Part shown: one piece after another, positions 1 to 8,648 of the stretch
How the letters are laid out: the number at the start of each line of letters is the position of its first letter
How positions within the stretch are numbered: the stretch's first letter is position 1
DNA from: Myxococcales bacterium
Lineage (GTDB): Bacteria > Myxococcota > UBA796 > SXON01
Reading direction: 5' to 3'
DNA: 64,000 nucleotides
NCBI GenBank assembly: GCA_009692585.1
Contig: SHYX01000017.1
Span: 1-64,000, forward strand
The notes under the pieces: model-generated
The model's input: the letters and a program-made list of their open reading frames with translations, nothing else
Databases searched by the model: none
What the model was told of the DNA's origin: nothing
Made by a program: the position numbers and the translations under genes

Positions 1-1019
1 GTGTCGGAATCGGCGTCGGCGTACCATTGGGTGCCGGTGAACACATCGAGCCCGGCGTCGGCGTCGTCGATGGCGCCATCGCAGTCGTCGTCGATGGTGT
101 TGCAGACCTCGCTGGCGCCAGGGTTCACATCGAAGGCGGTATCGTCACATTCGGTGCACGCGGCCCACCCGTCCCCGTCGGCGTCGGCGTAGGCCACCGA
201 GCCATCGCAGTTGTAGTCGATCGCCTCGTCGCAAGACTCGCTGGCGCCCGGATTGAACGCGGGGTCGCCGTCGTCACAATCGCCGGCGTCGGTTGCGTAG
301 CCGGTCGGCTCCAGGCAGGCCTCGCTGGCCGCGGATTCCACGCCGTACCCATCGCCGTCGACGTCCGCGTAAAAGGTGGTGGTCACCCCTTCGTCCACGC
401 CACCGTTGCAGTCGTTGTCGAGCCCGTCGCAGATCTCGGCGTGCTCCGGGTACACCACATCGCTGTTGTCGTCGCAGTCGGTGTGGTCGGTGACGAAGCC
501 TTCGCCCGGGTCGTCGCAGCTCAGCACCTCGGCCGAGGGGTTGCCGAAGCCGTCGCCGTCGACGTCCTCGTAGTAGGCCGTGGTGCCGTCTTCGTCGGTC
601 TGTCCGTCGCAGTCGTTGTCGACGTCGTCGCAGAGCTCGGGCGCGCTGGGGTAGACGTCGTCGCGAGTGTCATCGCAGTCGGTGCCATCGGCGATGTAGC
701 TGGTGTCGGGCGGCTCGCAGGCGGTCACCTCCCCGGCGGCTTCGCCGAAGCCGTCCGCGTCGCCGTCGGGGTACCACGGGGTGGTGAGATCTTCGTCCAC
801 GGTGCCGTCGCAGTCGTTGTCGATGTTGTCGCAGACCTCGATGCCATCGGGACTCACCGTGTTGTCGACGTCGTCACAGTCGCCGGCTTCGGTGGTGAAG
901 CCATCGCCATCGCCATCTACCGGGCCCGCGGTGTCGAGGCCCTTGTCGAGCGGGATATGGTCTCCGTCGTCACAGGCAAGGAGGGTGAGCGGGAGGAGTG
1001 CAGGGAGCAGCAATCGCAT
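1..1019 (-). CDS. MopE-like calcium-binding repeat lipoprotein (3' end outside window)
   Basis: Translation from the ATG at 1019 gives a short signal peptide with a lipobox ending LTLLAC, so the product is probably a lipoprotein. The rest is a run of about 45-60 residue repeats, each with a D-x-D-G-D-G-F/Y stretch, a DCDD motif and a C-D-x-x-D-N/D-D-C-D-G motif, as in MopE-type Asp/Cys-rich metal-binding proteins of myxobacteria. About 339 codons are visible and the frame is still open at the window edge, so the C-terminus is unknown. It lies 20 bases downstream of a second MopE-like gene on the same strand and probably shares its transcript. Calcium binding and surface location are inferred from the family. 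Confidence 0.85.
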   Translation of the reverse strand, partial: MRLLLPALLPLTLLACDDGDHIPLDKGLDTAGPVDGDGDGFTTEAGDCDDVDNTVSPDGIEVCDNIDNDCDGTVDEDLTTPWYPDGDADGFGEAAGEVTACEPPDTSYIADGTDCDDTRDDVYPSAPELCDDVDNDCDGQTDEDGTTAYYEDVDGDGFGNPSAEVLSCDDPGEGFVTDHTDCDDNSDVVYPEHAEICDGLDNDCNGGVDEGVTTTFYADVDGDGYGVESAASEACLEPTGYATDAGDCDDGDPAFNPGASESCDEAIDYNCDGSVAYADADGDGWAACTECDDTAFDVNPGASEVCNTIDDDCDGAIDDADAGLDVFTGTQWYADADSD

Positions 1020-1039
1020 CCGCGCACTTTACCATGCGT

Positions 1040-2725
1040 TCACCACTCTACGCACACCTCGTCGAACCAGGCCACGTGATCCTGGTGCACCTGCAGCCCG
1101 ATCTCGCCGGTGCGGTAGAAGTTGTCGCAGCCGGAATCGCCCGAGTAGACGAGCGCGCCGTCGAAGTACAGGTCGACGTTTTCGGGGCTCAGCTCGGCGC
1201 GAACGTCGTAGTACACCGAGGCATCGTAGGCGGCCGTGCCGACGGTCACCTCGCCGCCGCTCCCGTCCACGAGCACGACGTCCTGACCTTGGAGGAAGTG
1301 GAAGGCGCAGTGCTCGGTCGGCGACGCGTAGGCGACGACCAGGCCGAAATCGTGATTTCCGGCGGCGCGGATGGTCATGACATATTCGTCCTCGGCGCCG
1401 GTCATGGGCGTGGCGTGCAGAAAGTCGGGACCGATGTGCGAGGGGGAATAGCCAAGGACGATGCCGGATGAAACGCTCCACCCGCCGGCGACCACCGTCC
1501 AGTCGGTGATGTCGTTGTCGTCGAAGGTGTCGTTCCAGATGCCGGTGCCGCCGTCGACGGCGCCGTCGCAGTCGTCGTCGAGGTCGTTGCAGCTCTCCCT
1601 GACGCCGGGGTTGATGTCGGCGTCGGCATCGTTGCAATCCTCGTCGTCGGCAAGGGTACCGGCAGGGGCGTCGCATGAGGTCGTGGCGACCGCCGCCGCC
1701 CCGTAGCCGTCGAGATCGAGGTCCTCGTGCCATCCCGAGGCGGTCGTGAGGTCGAGCCCGGTGTCTGCGTCGTCCGTGGCCGTGTCGCAGTCGTCGTCGA
1801 TGGTGTTGCAGACCTCCGTCGCGCCGGGATGAACGGTGGAGTCGGCGTCGTCACAGTCGCCCGCGGTCGCGACGTAGGACTCCGGCGCTATGCAAGCCGA
1901 ACGCTCCTCCGCCCCGTACCCGTCGCCATCGCCGTCCCGATACCAACGCGCGCTGCTCGACAGGTCGAGGCTGGTGTCTTCATCGTCGATGCGGCCATCG
2001 CAGTCGTTGTCGACCTCGTCGCAACGCTCGACGCCGTCGGGGTGGATCGTGACCTCGTCGTCGTCGCATTCCCCACAGGCCGAAAAACCGTCGCCGTCGT
2101 TGTCGGCGTAGCCGACGAAGCCATCGCAGTTGTAGTCCGTGGGCTCGGTGCACACCTCGGCCGCCGTCGGGTGGAACGCGGCGTCGGTGTCGTCGCAGTC
2201 ACCGCCACGCGCGGCGGCGCCCGTCGGGAGCGTGCAGGCCCGCACCTCCTCCGCGCCGTACCCATCGCCATCGCCGTCGACGTAGAACGTGGACGCGCTC
2301 GCGGGGTCGACCACGGAATCCTCGTCGTCGACGAGGCGATCGCAGTCGTCGTCGACGGCGTTGCACACTTCCGGCGCGCTGGGGTACCGCGCGCCGTTAT
2401 CGTCGTCGCAGTCGCCGGCCTGTGGCGCAAAGCCCGCGGGGATCGTGCAGGCGCTGGAGACCGGCGCCTCCACCCCGAACCCGTCGCCGTCGGCGTCGGT
2501 GTAGCCGGTGAGGCGGACGCCGTCGTCGATGAGCCCGTCGCAGTCGTCGTCGTCGCCGTCGCAGACCTCGCGGGCCTGCGGGCTGCGGGTGGCGTCGTCG
2601 TCAGCGCAATCCCCTTCGGCCACGGTGGTTCCGTCCCCATCGACGTCGACGTCGATCGCCGGAACCTCCGCGGTCTCGGTGGGGCAGCCCGCGAGCGTGA
2701 GGGTGAACAGGAACATCGCCAGCAT
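1040..2725 (-). CDS. MopE-like repeat lipoprotein with C-terminal jelly-roll-like domain
   Basis: This 561-residue protein starts with a signal peptide and lipobox (TLAGC), so it is probably a surface lipoprotein. Residues about 25-385 are tandem MopE-type repeats with DGDG, GDCDD and CDGxDDDCDG signatures. From about residue 390 a different domain follows, starting NDTFDDNDITDW and rich in beta-strand-like alternation, with G-L-V-V-A-Y and D-L-Y-F-D-G motifs. It resembles concanavalin-like/LamG or DUF1080 folds that bind carbohydrate, but I cannot assign the exact family. The gene lies between an FG-GAP lipoprotein gene (63-base gap) and another MopE-like gene (20-base gap) on the same strand. 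Confidence 0.85.
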   Translation of the reverse strand: MLAMFLFTLTLAGCPTETAEVPAIDVDVDGDGTTVAEGDCADDDATRSPQAREVCDGDDDDCDGLIDDGVRLTGYTDADGDGFGVEAPVSSACTIPAGFAPQAGDCDDDNGARYPSAPEVCNAVDDDCDRLVDDEDSVVDPASASTFYVDGDGDGYGAEEVRACTLPTGAAARGGDCDDTDAAFHPTAAEVCTEPTDYNCDGFVGYADNDGDGFSACGECDDDEVTIHPDGVERCDEVDNDCDGRIDDEDTSLDLSSSARWYRDGDGDGYGAEERSACIAPESYVATAGDCDDADSTVHPGATEVCNTIDDDCDTATDDADTGLDLTTASGWHEDLDLDGYGAAAVATTSCDAPAGTLADDEDCNDADADINPGVRESCNDLDDDCDGAVDGGTGIWNDTFDDNDITDWTVVAGGWSVSSGIVLGYSPSHIGPDFLHATPMTGAEDEYVMTIRAAGNHDFGLVVAYASPTEHCAFHFLQGQDVVLVDGSGGEVTVGTAAYDASVYYDVRAELSPENVDLYFDGALVYSGDSGCDNFYRTGEIGLQVHQDHVAWFDEVCVEW

Positions 2726-2788
2726 GAGCGTTATCGGGCCAGGGCCGCGAGGGCGAGGTTGAGGAGGAGCGTGAGCATCGCGCGGCGT

Positions 2789-4342
2789 CTAATCCATCCC
2801 GCCGAGGGCCAGCGTCAGGGTACCTGGAACCGCGAGCCGCCGCCGCGGCGCCAGCGAACGGGCCTCGTAGACCGCCCCATCTACGGTGACCACGCGAACC
2901 AGGTCGATCACCCCGACCTCACCGACCCCCACGTGCACCCGCGGGGCCGCGGCGGCGCCGTAGCCCTGGTCGGCGGTCGCCCGCCGCGTCCAGGTCCGCC
3001 CGCCCGCCGACACCTCGACGCGTGATCCCTCGGGCGCATCGATGGCGACCCAGCCGTTCGCCGTGCACCCGTCCGACATGAGCCATTGGGGGCGTCGGCG
3101 CACGTCCGACGCGAGCCAGTCCAGCACCCCGTCATCGTTGACGTCGCGCGCGAGCACCGAGCGCCAGCTGCCCTCCGTCGGGAAGCCGATATCCCCCGCG
3201 ATGTCGACATAAAGGCCGTCCGTGCCGCGGCGCAGCAGGTGTATCGGGCTCTCGAAGCGGGGCATGTCCCCTGGGAAATTCGGCCCCCACCAGTCGCCCA
3301 TCGGCAGGGCGAAGTCGTCCCACCCGTCGTTGTCGGCATCGAAAAAGGGCGTGTTTCCGCTCATGTCGAGGCCGGTTCCGCCGTGGGCCTCGGACGCCTG
3401 GGCAACATCCACGAACGTACCGTCCCCCTGCGCCAACAGGAGCGCCTTCTGGTCGCCGGCGACGTACAGGTCGGTCAATCCGTCGCCGTCGGAGTCGCCC
3501 GCGGTGACGGCCATGGCGCTCGTGGCGACGCCGCACCCGCAGGTCGCCGTGCGGTCGATCAGGCGCTCGGCTTCGAAGCCGAGCAGCACGTTGCCGCCAA
3601 ACAGGGTGCCCATGTCGTTGGCGATGTAGATCTCGTCCTGGCCGTCGCCATCGATGTCGATGGGCACGGCGTCGAACCCGCGGCGGCCGTCCAGCGCGCC
3701 GGGGGTCCTCGGCCCCGCGACCAGCCCGCTGGTGCTTCCCCAGAGCACGGCCCCGTTGGGGCCCGCTCCGTCCGGGGTCTGGGACCCCACGATGAACACG
3801 TCCAGGGCGCCGTCGGCGTTGAAGTCTCCGAAGGTGACGTCCTTCCGAAACGCCCCTGCCGCTGGGAGTCCGTCGGCCGGCGCCTCGCCCATGACGAAGG
3901 TGCCGTTGGTGTAGACCAGGAAGGGGAGGCCCGTCGTGGGGGGGCCAGCCAGCAGGACGTCCCGCACCTGATCTCCGTCCATGTCGAACAGACCCATCGC
4001 GGCGCCCCCGGGTGCCTCGATCGGCGCGGACAGACCACCCTCCCCGCCGAGGTAGAAGGAGTTGGTGCCCTGAAACCCGACCAGCAGGTCCAGCCAGCCA
4101 TCACCGGTGACGTCGTCGAGGGCCAGGAAGCCACCCTCTTCATGCCCGCCGTCCGGGGTGGCGGACGCCTGCAGGCCAAGGGCCTCACCGTGGTCGGTGA
4201 AGTGGATGGACGCCGCCGGTGCGACGCACGTCTGCTCGGGGCCGACATCGAGGGGCAGGCCCACTTCCTGGCGAAGGGCCCCGTCAGGCACACTGGCGCC
4301 GCAACCCCCGAGAATGCAACCCAGCAAAGCGCGCATGGGCAT
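2789..4342 (-). CDS. FG-GAP/VCBS repeat lipoprotein with ASPIC/UnbV-like C-terminus
   Basis: The 517-residue product begins with a short hydrophobic leader and a Cys (LGCILGGCG), consistent with a lipoprotein. The body has repeated D-x-D/N-x-D-G-x-x-D units (GDGWLDLLVG, NADGALDVFIVG, DGDGLTDLYVAG, DNDGWDDFALP), typical of FG-GAP/VCBS repeats that form a calcium-dependent beta-propeller. The last 100 residues (VEVSAGGRTWTR, then GEVGVIDLVRVVTVDG) look like the ASPIC/UnbV domain that often ends such proteins. It heads a minus-strand run of three predicted surface lipoproteins and diverges from the membrane protein gene at 4382 across about 40 bases. The ligand is unknown. Confidence 0.85.
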   Translation of the reverse strand: MPMRALLGCILGGCGASVPDGALRQEVGLPLDVGPEQTCVAPAASIHFTDHGEALGLQASATPDGGHEEGGFLALDDVTGDGWLDLLVGFQGTNSFYLGGEGGLSAPIEAPGGAAMGLFDMDGDQVRDVLLAGPPTTGLPFLVYTNGTFVMGEAPADGLPAAGAFRKDVTFGDFNADGALDVFIVGSQTPDGAGPNGAVLWGSTSGLVAGPRTPGALDGRRGFDAVPIDIDGDGQDEIYIANDMGTLFGGNVLLGFEAERLIDRTATCGCGVATSAMAVTAGDSDGDGLTDLYVAGDQKALLLAQGDGTFVDVAQASEAHGGTGLDMSGNTPFFDADNDGWDDFALPMGDWWGPNFPGDMPRFESPIHLLRRGTDGLYVDIAGDIGFPTEGSWRSVLARDVNDDGVLDWLASDVRRRPQWLMSDGCTANGWVAIDAPEGSRVEVSAGGRTWTRRATADQGYGAAAAPRVHVGVGEVGVIDLVRVVTVDGAVYEARSLAPRRRLAVPGTLTLALGGMD

Positions 4343-4381
4343 GGACTATACACCGGCCCCCTCGGAGCGATAGTCCTCGCC

Positions 4382-6160
4382 GTGCGCTGGACCCTTGCTG
4401 CCGTTGCGTTGGCCGTCGGTGGGGCCGCGCTGGTCATCGCGCCGGTGCTGGCCGCGCCCGGGAGCACCATCGTCTGCGGGTGGGTGCACCCCGATTGCCT
4501 CGGCAACCACTGGCTGCTGAGTTGGGTGGCCGACCAGGTCTGGCACGGGCGGAGCCTCGTGCACAACGACCGCTACTATTGGCCGGTGGGCGACGCCCCG
4601 TGGCTGGCTGGCAACGGCAGCGACGGGTTCCTGTACCTGCCCTGGCACCTTCTGCTCGGCTGGCCGCGCGCCGCCGCCGCGCACACCCTCACCATCCTGA
4701 CGCTCAACGGCCTCGGGGGGTGGGCGCTGGCCCGCGCCGCGGGGGCCTCACCGGCGGCGGCGCTCACGGCGGCATCCACAGCGGCGATGACGGTGTACGC
4801 CACCTTCGAGCTCGGCGCCGGGCGATTCTCGCAGGCCGACATGGGCTTTCTTGCCTTCTTCCTGGCTAGCTGGCTGCGGCTTCTGCAGGCGCCCTCCTGG
4901 CGGCGCGCGGTGGTCAGCGCCATGCTCCTCGCCGCGACGTCCGCGCTCTATTGGTACTACGGCCTCTTCGCGGTGATCGCGGGCGCGGTCCTCCTGGCGT
5001 TTCGCGGGCGGCAGCTTCGCTCCTGGGCGCTCTGCCGGCCGCTGCTGCTCTTCGCGGTGACCTTCCTCGTCACCATCGCGCCGCTGCTGTGGGTCTTCCT
5101 GAGCAACTGGGCGGCGATCCCCGGCACCGGCGAGGCGGCGCTGTTCCCGCACCCCGAGGCCACCGCCGACAGTTGCTGGCCAGGGATCCCGTTTCTGGCC
5201 GGGGCGGGCCGACACGCCGGGCGTGCGCTTCCGTTGACGACGTTCCTGCTCGCCGGCTTCGCGCTGTTCCGTCGCCGCGATCGCGTCACCGTCGGGCTCG
5301 CTGCGGTGGGGCTGCTCTTCGCCGCGCTGATGGCCGGGCCGCTGATTCCCCATGGCCCGTACGAGTGGATCTACGGGATCGCCGAGCCGCTCAAGCGGTT
5401 CTGGTGGCCCTATCGGCACGTCGTGGTCGTCAACTTCGTCTACATCACGCTGGCGGCTGTCGCGGTGGATCACCTGCCGGTGGGAGCCCGCGCCCGGACC
5501 GCCACCGGCGTGCTGCTGGCGCTGTCGATTCCGGCGCAGCTCGCGCTCGGCCGGGCGCCCTACGGCGCCCTGTTCTCCGAGGCCCACGTCCCGGTGCCTT
5601 TCTACCAGGAGGTCGGCGCGCTCCCCGGCACGGTGCTCATCGAACCCCCGCTGACGCCGGACCTCGCCGCGTCGCAGGCGACCCTGATGTACCAGCTCGA
5701 CCACGGCAAGGCGCTGCTCAACGGGCACGCGCTCTGGGTGCAGCGGGTCCGCCCGGTTGCCTGGGACGCCTTCGTCGATGGCAACAGCTTCCTGGCCGCC
5801 TGCCGCCGTCTTGAGCGTGGCGCGCTCGACGGCCACTTCCGCTTCGATGGAAACGACCTGACCGCGCTGTTCGACCAGGGGGTGCTGACCATCACCGTCA
5901 ACCGCGAGTACTTCCCGGCCGGCTACAGCGCGCTCCCCGGGGCGTACCACCAGATCTTCGACGCACTCTTCGGCGAGGCCGCGGTGACCGGAACGCGGAT
6001 GCAGGCCTGGGACATGGGGCGCTGGACCGGCGCGGTCGACGTGGCCTTCGAGCCCTTCGCCTGGCCGGCAACGCTCGAGCGCGGCGGGCCCACCCTGCCG
6101 GTACGGTCCCCGGCACCCCCGTCGGCCGCGTTCGCGATGCCCAGGGGGCCGAAGAAGTAG
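4382..6160 (+). CDS. Polytopic membrane protein, GT-C glycosyltransferase-like
   Basis: I place the start at the GTG at 4382 because the open frame further upstream is the antisense of the FG-GAP gene; this gives 592 residues. An N-terminal membrane segment precedes a periplasmic loop with HPDCLGNHWLL and NDRYYWPVGD, then about nine further hydrophobic helices, and a soluble C-terminal part from about residue 400. The layout, with an acidic loop after the first helix, is that of GT-C type glycosyltransferases and YfhO-like proteins that use lipid-linked sugars. No family-specific motif is clear enough to name a substrate. The gap to the divergent lipoprotein gene is only about 40 bases, so their promoters must overlap. 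Confidence 0.65.
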   Translation: MRWTLAAVALAVGGAALVIAPVLAAPGSTIVCGWVHPDCLGNHWLLSWVADQVWHGRSLVHNDRYYWPVGDAPWLAGNGSDGFLYLPWHLLLGWPRAAAAHTLTILTLNGLGGWALARAAGASPAAALTAASTAAMTVYATFELGAGRFSQADMGFLAFFLASWLRLLQAPSWRRAVVSAMLLAATSALYWYYGLFAVIAGAVLLAFRGRQLRSWALCRPLLLFAVTFLVTIAPLLWVFLSNWAAIPGTGEAALFPHPEATADSCWPGIPFLAGAGRHAGRALPLTTFLLAGFALFRRRDRVTVGLAAVGLLFAALMAGPLIPHGPYEWIYGIAEPLKRFWWPYRHVVVVNFVYITLAAVAVDHLPVGARARTATGVLLALSIPAQLALGRAPYGALFSEAHVPVPFYQEVGALPGTVLIEPPLTPDLAASQATLMYQLDHGKALLNGHALWVQRVRPVAWDAFVDGNSFLAACRRLERGALDGHFRFDGNDLTALFDQGVLTITVNREYFPAGYSALPGAYHQIFDALFGEAAVTGTRMQAWDMGRWTGAVDVAFEPFAWPATLERGGPTLPVRSPAPPSAAFAMPRGPKK

Positions 6161-6221
6161 GACCCGGCGGGGCACCATGGGAGTCACCCATGCCGCCGAG
6201 CGGCGTGGGGGACGCCCAGGT

Positions 6222-6326
6222 GGGGGAGAGTCGCCCGGCGGGCGGGTTATCCAACCCGACCGCCGCCGCAAGCCGGAAAGCGCAGCTTGGAGGCCGGAGG
6301 GAATGGCGCGGTAGGGGGAGAGGCCG
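6222..6326 (+). repeat. Structured intergenic repeat, unit A copy 1
   Basis: About 105 bases, repeated nearly identically at 6591-6714. It contains an inverted repeat (6236-6248 with 6253-6265, loop ATCC, one mismatch), then a GGCCGGAGG block and a TAGGGGGAGAGGCCG block that begins a second, less perfect hairpin. No coding potential is apparent. Confidence 0.8.
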
Positions 6327-6344
6327 GCGAGCCCCTTTCCCCCG

Positions 6345-6401
6345 TTTCCTGATAGTTACCCATGCCGCCCGTTGGTCGGCTCCAAGAGCCATGAAACGCC
6401 G
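6345..6401 (+). repeat. Intergenic repeat, unit B copy 1
   Basis: A block of about 57 bases running from TTTCCTGATAGTTACCCATG to ATGAAACGCCG, repeated with a single change at 6510-6566. It contains the short palindrome GGCTCCAAGAGCC. Units A and B alternate in the order A-B-B-A between the membrane protein gene and speA. Confidence 0.8.
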
Positions 6402-6509
6402 TCCCGTTCTGCGGCTGCGGGGATGGGGAGAGCGCCACGTCCCGGCTGGTAATTTACCCGCCGGGCGCCGCAGGCCGACGGCTTGCCGGCGGCCGGGCCA
6501 CCGGTGCTG

Positions 6510-6566
6510 TTTCTTGATAGTTACCCATGCCGCCCGTTGGTCGGCTCCAAGAGCCATGAAACGCCG
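6510..6566 (+). repeat. Intergenic repeat, unit B copy 2
   Basis: Second copy of unit B, differing from the first at one base (TTTCTTG instead of TTTCCTG). About 108 bases of G+C-rich sequence without a recognisable gene separate the two B copies. Confidence 0.8.
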
Positions 6567-6590
6567 ATGCGGCATGGGGAACTGCGGAGA

Positions 6591-6714
6591 GGGGGAGAGT
6601 CGCCCGGCGGGCGGGTTATCCAACCCGCCCGCCGCCGCAGGCCGGAAAGCGCAGCTTGGAGGCCGGAGGGTAGGCGACGGTAGGGGGAGAGGCCGTTGCG
6701 GCCTCTCCCCCCGT
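6591..6714 (+). repeat. Structured intergenic repeat, unit A copy 2, with two strong hairpins
   Basis: Second copy of unit A. It has a perfect 13-bp stem (6605-6617 with 6622-6634, loop ATCC) and a second perfect stem (6683-6695 with 6699-6711, loop TTG). The second hairpin lies 38 bases before the speA start. It could act as a REP-like element or a transcription barrier; no T-tract follows, so a standard terminator is not supported. Confidence 0.8.
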
Positions 6715-6748
6715 TGCATGATAGCCGCGCGCACTCGGCGGGGCGGAC

Positions 6749-8647
6749 ATGCGCGGATGGTCGATCCAGGACAGCGTCGAACTCTACAATGTCCGCAATT
6801 GGGGCCGGGAATTCTTCCGCATCAACGAGGCCGGGAACGTCGAGGTCACGCCCGCCGGTCCGCGGAGTGGGGCCCTGGACCTCAAGCAGCTCGTCGATGA
6901 CCTCGTCAGTCGCGACCTTCAGGCGCCGCTGCTCATCCGCTTCACCGACATCCTCGAGCACCGCGTACGCACCATGGCCAACGCGTTCAAGAGCGCGATG
7001 CGCGAGTACGAGTACACCGGCCAGTACCGTGGGGTCTTCCCCATCAAGGTCAACCAGCAGCGCCACCTGGTCGAGGACTACGTCCGCGTGGCGGAGCCCT
7101 ACCACATGGGCCTGGAATGTGGCTCCAAGCCCGAGCTGCTCATCGTCCTGGCGCTGATGGACGACCCCCAGGCGCTGATCGTCTGCAACGGCTACAAGGA
7201 CGCCGAGTTCGTCGAGACGGCGCTGATGGCCAAGCGCCTCGGTCGCAACCCGATCATCGTGATCGAGAAGTACTCCGAGTTCAAGCTGGTGTGCGATGTC
7301 GCCGACCGCGTGGGGGTGGCTCCAGTCGTCGGCATGCGCGCCAAGCTCGCGACCAAGGGCGCTGGGCGCTGGGAAGGCAGCGCCGGGGATCGGGCCAAGT
7401 TCGGACTGACCGTCGGCGAGATGGTGGAGGGGGTGAAGTACCTGCGCGAGCGCGGCCGGCTCGCTTCGTTGCAGCTCCTCCACTTCCACATCGGCAGCCA
7501 GGTCAGCGCCATCCGCAGTGTCAAGAACGCCCTGCGCGAGGCGTCGCGGCTGTACACCGGGCTGGTTCAGCTCGGCGCACCGATGAAGTACTTCGACGTC
7601 GGGGGTGGGCTCGGGGTCGACTACGACGGCAGCCGCACCAACTTCGAATCCAGCGTCAACTACACCATCGACGAGTACGCTGCCGACGTGGTCGCGGCGG
7701 TGCAGGGTGCCTGCGACGACGCGGAGATCCCGCATCCCACCATCATCACCGAGTCCGGCCGCGCGATGGCCGCCCATCACAGCGTGCTGGTGTTCAACGT
7801 GCTCGGCGTCAGCGACTTCCCCACCGCCACGCACATCGAGCCGGTCGGCGAGGACGACCCCGACGTGCTCATCGAGCTGCACGATCTGTGCGAGGGCATC
7901 AGTCGCAAGACCTTCCAGGAGGCCTACCACGACGCGCTCGCGGCCAAGGAAGAGGCGCTCACGCTGTTCAACGTCGGGAATCTCAACCTGGAGCAGCGCG
8001 CGCGCGCCGAAAAGCTGTTCTGGCAGGTGTGCCAGCGCATCCTCCACGTCGTGCGCCAGCAGTCCTACGTTCCGGACGAACTGGAGGGGCTCGAAAAAGC
8101 CCTCGCCGACACCTATTTCTGCAACTTCTCGGTGTTCCAGTCGGCGCCGGACAGCTGGGCGGTCGACCAGCTCTTCCCGATCATGCCCATCCACCGCCTC
8201 GGCGAAGAGCCATCGCGAAAGGCGATCCTCGCCGACATCACCTGCGACAGCGACGGCAAGATTGACCGTTTCATCGATCTCCGCGACGTCAAGGACACGC
8301 TCGACCTGCACCCGTTCAAACAGGACGAGCCCTATTACCTCGCGATCTTCCTGGTCGGTGCCTACCAGGAGATCCTCGGCGATCTCCACAATCTCTTCGG
8401 CGACACCCACGCGGTCCATGTCTCGCTCGACGAGGACGGTGGGTACAGCATCGACCACGTGATCGAGGGCGACACCGTCACCGAGGTGCTCGGCTACGTG
8501 CAGTTCACCAAGGCCGACCTGGTGCGCCGGGTGCGCCGCGCCACCGAGCGCGCGTTGAAGGAGGGCCGAATGACCGTGGGCGAAGCGGCGAAGATGGTCA
8601 GCGCCTACCAGACTGGCCTCGAAGGCTACACCTACCTGGAAGAATGA
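6749..8647 (+). CDS. speA: Biosynthetic arginine decarboxylase
   Basis: The 632-residue product has the length and motifs of SpeA, the PLP enzyme that converts arginine to agmatine as the first step of the agmatine route to putrescine. Visible motifs are the PLP lysine in FPIKVNQQRHL (about residue 100), LLHFHIGSQ, the glycine-rich phosphate loop DVGGGLGVDYDGS, and the late active-site region with LHDLCEG and FCNFSVFQS. The start at 6749 is the ATG directly before MRGWSIQDS, which matches the usual N-terminal edge of the family. The next gene begins one base after the stop, so the two are probably co-transcribed. Confidence 0.95.
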   Translation: MRGWSIQDSVELYNVRNWGREFFRINEAGNVEVTPAGPRSGALDLKQLVDDLVSRDLQAPLLIRFTDILEHRVRTMANAFKSAMREYEYTGQYRGVFPIKVNQQRHLVEDYVRVAEPYHMGLECGSKPELLIVLALMDDPQALIVCNGYKDAEFVETALMAKRLGRNPIIVIEKYSEFKLVCDVADRVGVAPVVGMRAKLATKGAGRWEGSAGDRAKFGLTVGEMVEGVKYLRERGRLASLQLLHFHIGSQVSAIRSVKNALREASRLYTGLVQLGAPMKYFDVGGGLGVDYDGSRTNFESSVNYTIDEYAADVVAAVQGACDDAEIPHPTIITESGRAMAAHHSVLVFNVLGVSDFPTATHIEPVGEDDPDVLIELHDLCEGISRKTFQEAYHDALAAKEEALTLFNVGNLNLEQRARAEKLFWQVCQRILHVVRQQSYVPDELEGLEKALADTYFCNFSVFQSAPDSWAVDQLFPIMPIHRLGEEPSRKAILADITCDSDGKIDRFIDLRDVKDTLDLHPFKQDEPYYLAIFLVGAYQEILGDLHNLFGDTHAVHVSLDEDGGYSIDHVIEGDTVTEVLGYVQFTKADLVRRVRRATERALKEGRMTVGEAAKMVSAYQTGLEGYTYLEE

Positions 8648-8648
8648 C

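Noticed and set aside
27..2725. GTCGTCGTC-type repetition taken as a DNA satellite or CRISPR-like array
   Set aside because: The repetition comes from Asp-rich codons of MopE repeats; unit length varies and the minus-strand frame is intact. No CRISPR array was found anywhere in the window.
3086..4381. Upstream extension of the membrane protein frame
   Set aside because: It is antisense of the FG-GAP lipoprotein gene and has no membrane or signal character. The GTG at 4382 begins the first hydrophobic helix.
6683..6711. The strong hairpin before speA read as a rho-independent terminator
   Set aside because: No T-tract follows on either strand, and the same hairpin recurs as part of a repeat family, so it is listed as a repeat.
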